From assembly GCA_947470005.1 (NCBI GenBank), contig CANISA010000118.1, forward strand, positions 1 through 5,561: a stretch of DNA of 5,561 nt, written 5' to 3'. The translations under genes and the position numbers were made by a program. Below the pieces are notes generated by a model. The model had not been told where the DNA came from. It searched no databases and saw nothing but the letters and a program-made list of their open reading frames with translations. Each line of letters begins with the position of its first letter. Positions within the stretch are counted from its first letter, which is position 1. Positions 5,130-5,561 of this stretch are shown here, one piece after another. This DNA comes from Legionellaceae bacterium. Its GTDB lineage: Bacteria; Pseudomonadota; Gammaproteobacteria; Legionellales; Legionellaceae.

Positions 5130-5561
5130 CTTTAAAAAGAATCATGTTATTTTTAAATGTATCAATAGAAGCCACTTTTTGCCAATGCAGGCGCAGAGCA
5201 GCAGGGATCTCATCCAGCTCACGCGCTTTCACCACCACATAATTCAACGGATGAGCTGACAAGTAACGCTCCAATGTAGCCACATCTCGCGTCGCTTTAA
5301 TTTTCCCTTCTGAATAAAACTGAGCAGAGTACTCCGGGTGCACGGCCCAATACATAAGATGACGTCCTGGCGGTGAGGCCTGCTGTCTCCAGGCCGCAAT
5401 CACGCGGTCTTGTGATTGTGAAACCCAAATCGGCTTAAACATAAATAGGCCTGACACCAGAAGGAAAATGCCTCCGATAAGCGCTGCAAAGCGTGCACAT
5501 CGCGGCAAGGTCATCGCAGGAAAGGCCTGATGCCTCATGCCTTCTGCAAACAAGAGAGCAA
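5119..5561 (-). CDS. C-terminal fragment of an ArnT/PMT-like membrane glycosyltransferase (runs off window)
   Basis: The minus-strand frame is open to the right edge: beyond the TTG at 5553 the codons continue as Leu and Ala with no stop. The 5' part is therefore outside the window and the TTG is probably an internal leucine. Numbering from it, about 144 residues are visible. A hydrophobic segment at about 20-40 (AALIGGIFLLVSGLFMF) looks like a last transmembrane helix. A soluble domain of about 100 residues follows, containing MYWAVHPEYSAQFYSEG (67-83), ATLERYLSAHPLNYVVVKA (92-110) and IDTFKNNMILFKARQ (130-144). A small soluble C-terminal domain with a P-x-Y-S-A-x-F-Y-like motif after many membrane helices resembles lipid-linked-sugar transferases of the ArnT/PMT (GT-C) type, which modify lipid A or other cell-surface acceptors from the periplasmic side. 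The catalytic N-terminal part is not visible, so substrate and exact family are open. It converges on dapE. Confidence 0.6.
   Translation of the reverse strand, partial: ALLFAEGMRHQAFPAMTLPRCARFAALIGGIFLLVSGLFMFKPIWVSQSQDRVIAAWRQQASPPGRHLMYWAVHPEYSAQFYSEGKIKATRDVATLERYLSAHPLNYVVVKARELDEIPAALRLHWQKVASIDTFKNNMILFKARQ
5131..5157. repeat. AT-only 8-bp inverted repeat just after the dapE stop
   Basis: TTTAAAAA (5131-5138) and TTTTTAAA (5150-5157) are perfect inverted copies around an 11-bp centre that can pair partly. It begins two bases past the dapE TAG, inside the last codons of the converging gene. It could act as a weak two-way transcription stop between converging genes, but the stem has no G:C pairs, so it is not a standard intrinsic terminator. 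Confidence 0.3.

Noticed and set aside
5551..5553. TTG as the true start of the right-hand minus-strand gene
   Set aside because: Codons upstream stay open to the window edge, and the visible part looks like the end of a larger membrane protein, so the 144-residue reading is a fragment.
1..5561. Mobile element, CRISPR array, tRNA/rRNA or a new defence system
   Set aside because: All of the sequence except the 124-bp intergenic region is accounted for by recognisable or describable chromosomal genes; no direct-repeat arrays, transposase motifs, integration sites or RNA gene signatures were seen.

Overview
The window reads as ordinary chromosome of a Gram-negative proteobacterium, most likely a gammaproteobacterium. 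The MutY, DapD and DapE proteins are close in length and motif layout to their enterobacterial and Haemophilus counterparts. A GspC-type type II secretion protein and a lipoprotein imply an outer membrane. Base composition is near half GC by eye. The short GspC without a PDZ domain and the Sel1-repeat lipoprotein would fit a Legionellales-like lineage, but that placement is a weak inference.

Layout. Positions 1-1017 (+) hold mutY, cut at its 5' end by the window edge. Positions 1877-993 (-) hold a two-gene unit: a GspC-like inner-membrane protein, then a small Sel1-repeat lipoprotein. The GspC stop codon directly abuts the lipoprotein start codon, and the lipoprotein gene ends inside the 3' end of mutY. 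Positions 1878-2001 are a 124-bp divergent intergenic region, the only clear non-coding stretch. It holds a good sigma70-type promoter for the rightward genes and a weaker candidate for the leftward ones. Positions 2002-5129 (+) form a tight three-gene operon: a cystathionine gamma-synthase/lyase-type PLP enzyme, dapD and dapE, with a 9-nt gap and then a 4-nt ATGA overlap. From 5119 to the right edge (-) lies the C-terminal part of a membrane protein resembling ArnT/PMT-type glycosyltransferases, converging on dapE with an 11-bp overlap. No stretch over 300 bp lacks a gene.

How the genes work together. dapD and dapE are the two succinyl-specific steps of the lysine/diaminopimelate pathway: DapD adds the succinyl group to tetrahydrodipicolinate and DapE removes it to give LL-diaminopimelate. 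The PLP enzyme ahead of them belongs to methionine/cysteine transsulfuration, another aspartate-family branch that often uses a succinylated intermediate. The operon therefore looks like amino-acid and cell-wall precursor supply. GspC would link the inner-membrane platform of a type II secretion system to its outer-membrane secretin. The role of the attached Sel1 lipoprotein is unknown.

I found no mobile element, CRISPR array, RNA gene, phage gene or toxin-antitoxin pair, and no strong sign of a new system. The points most worth a second look are the coupled GspC/Sel1-lipoprotein pair, a cluster of long homopolymer runs in mutY and that pair, and the linkage of a transsulfuration enzyme to dapDE.
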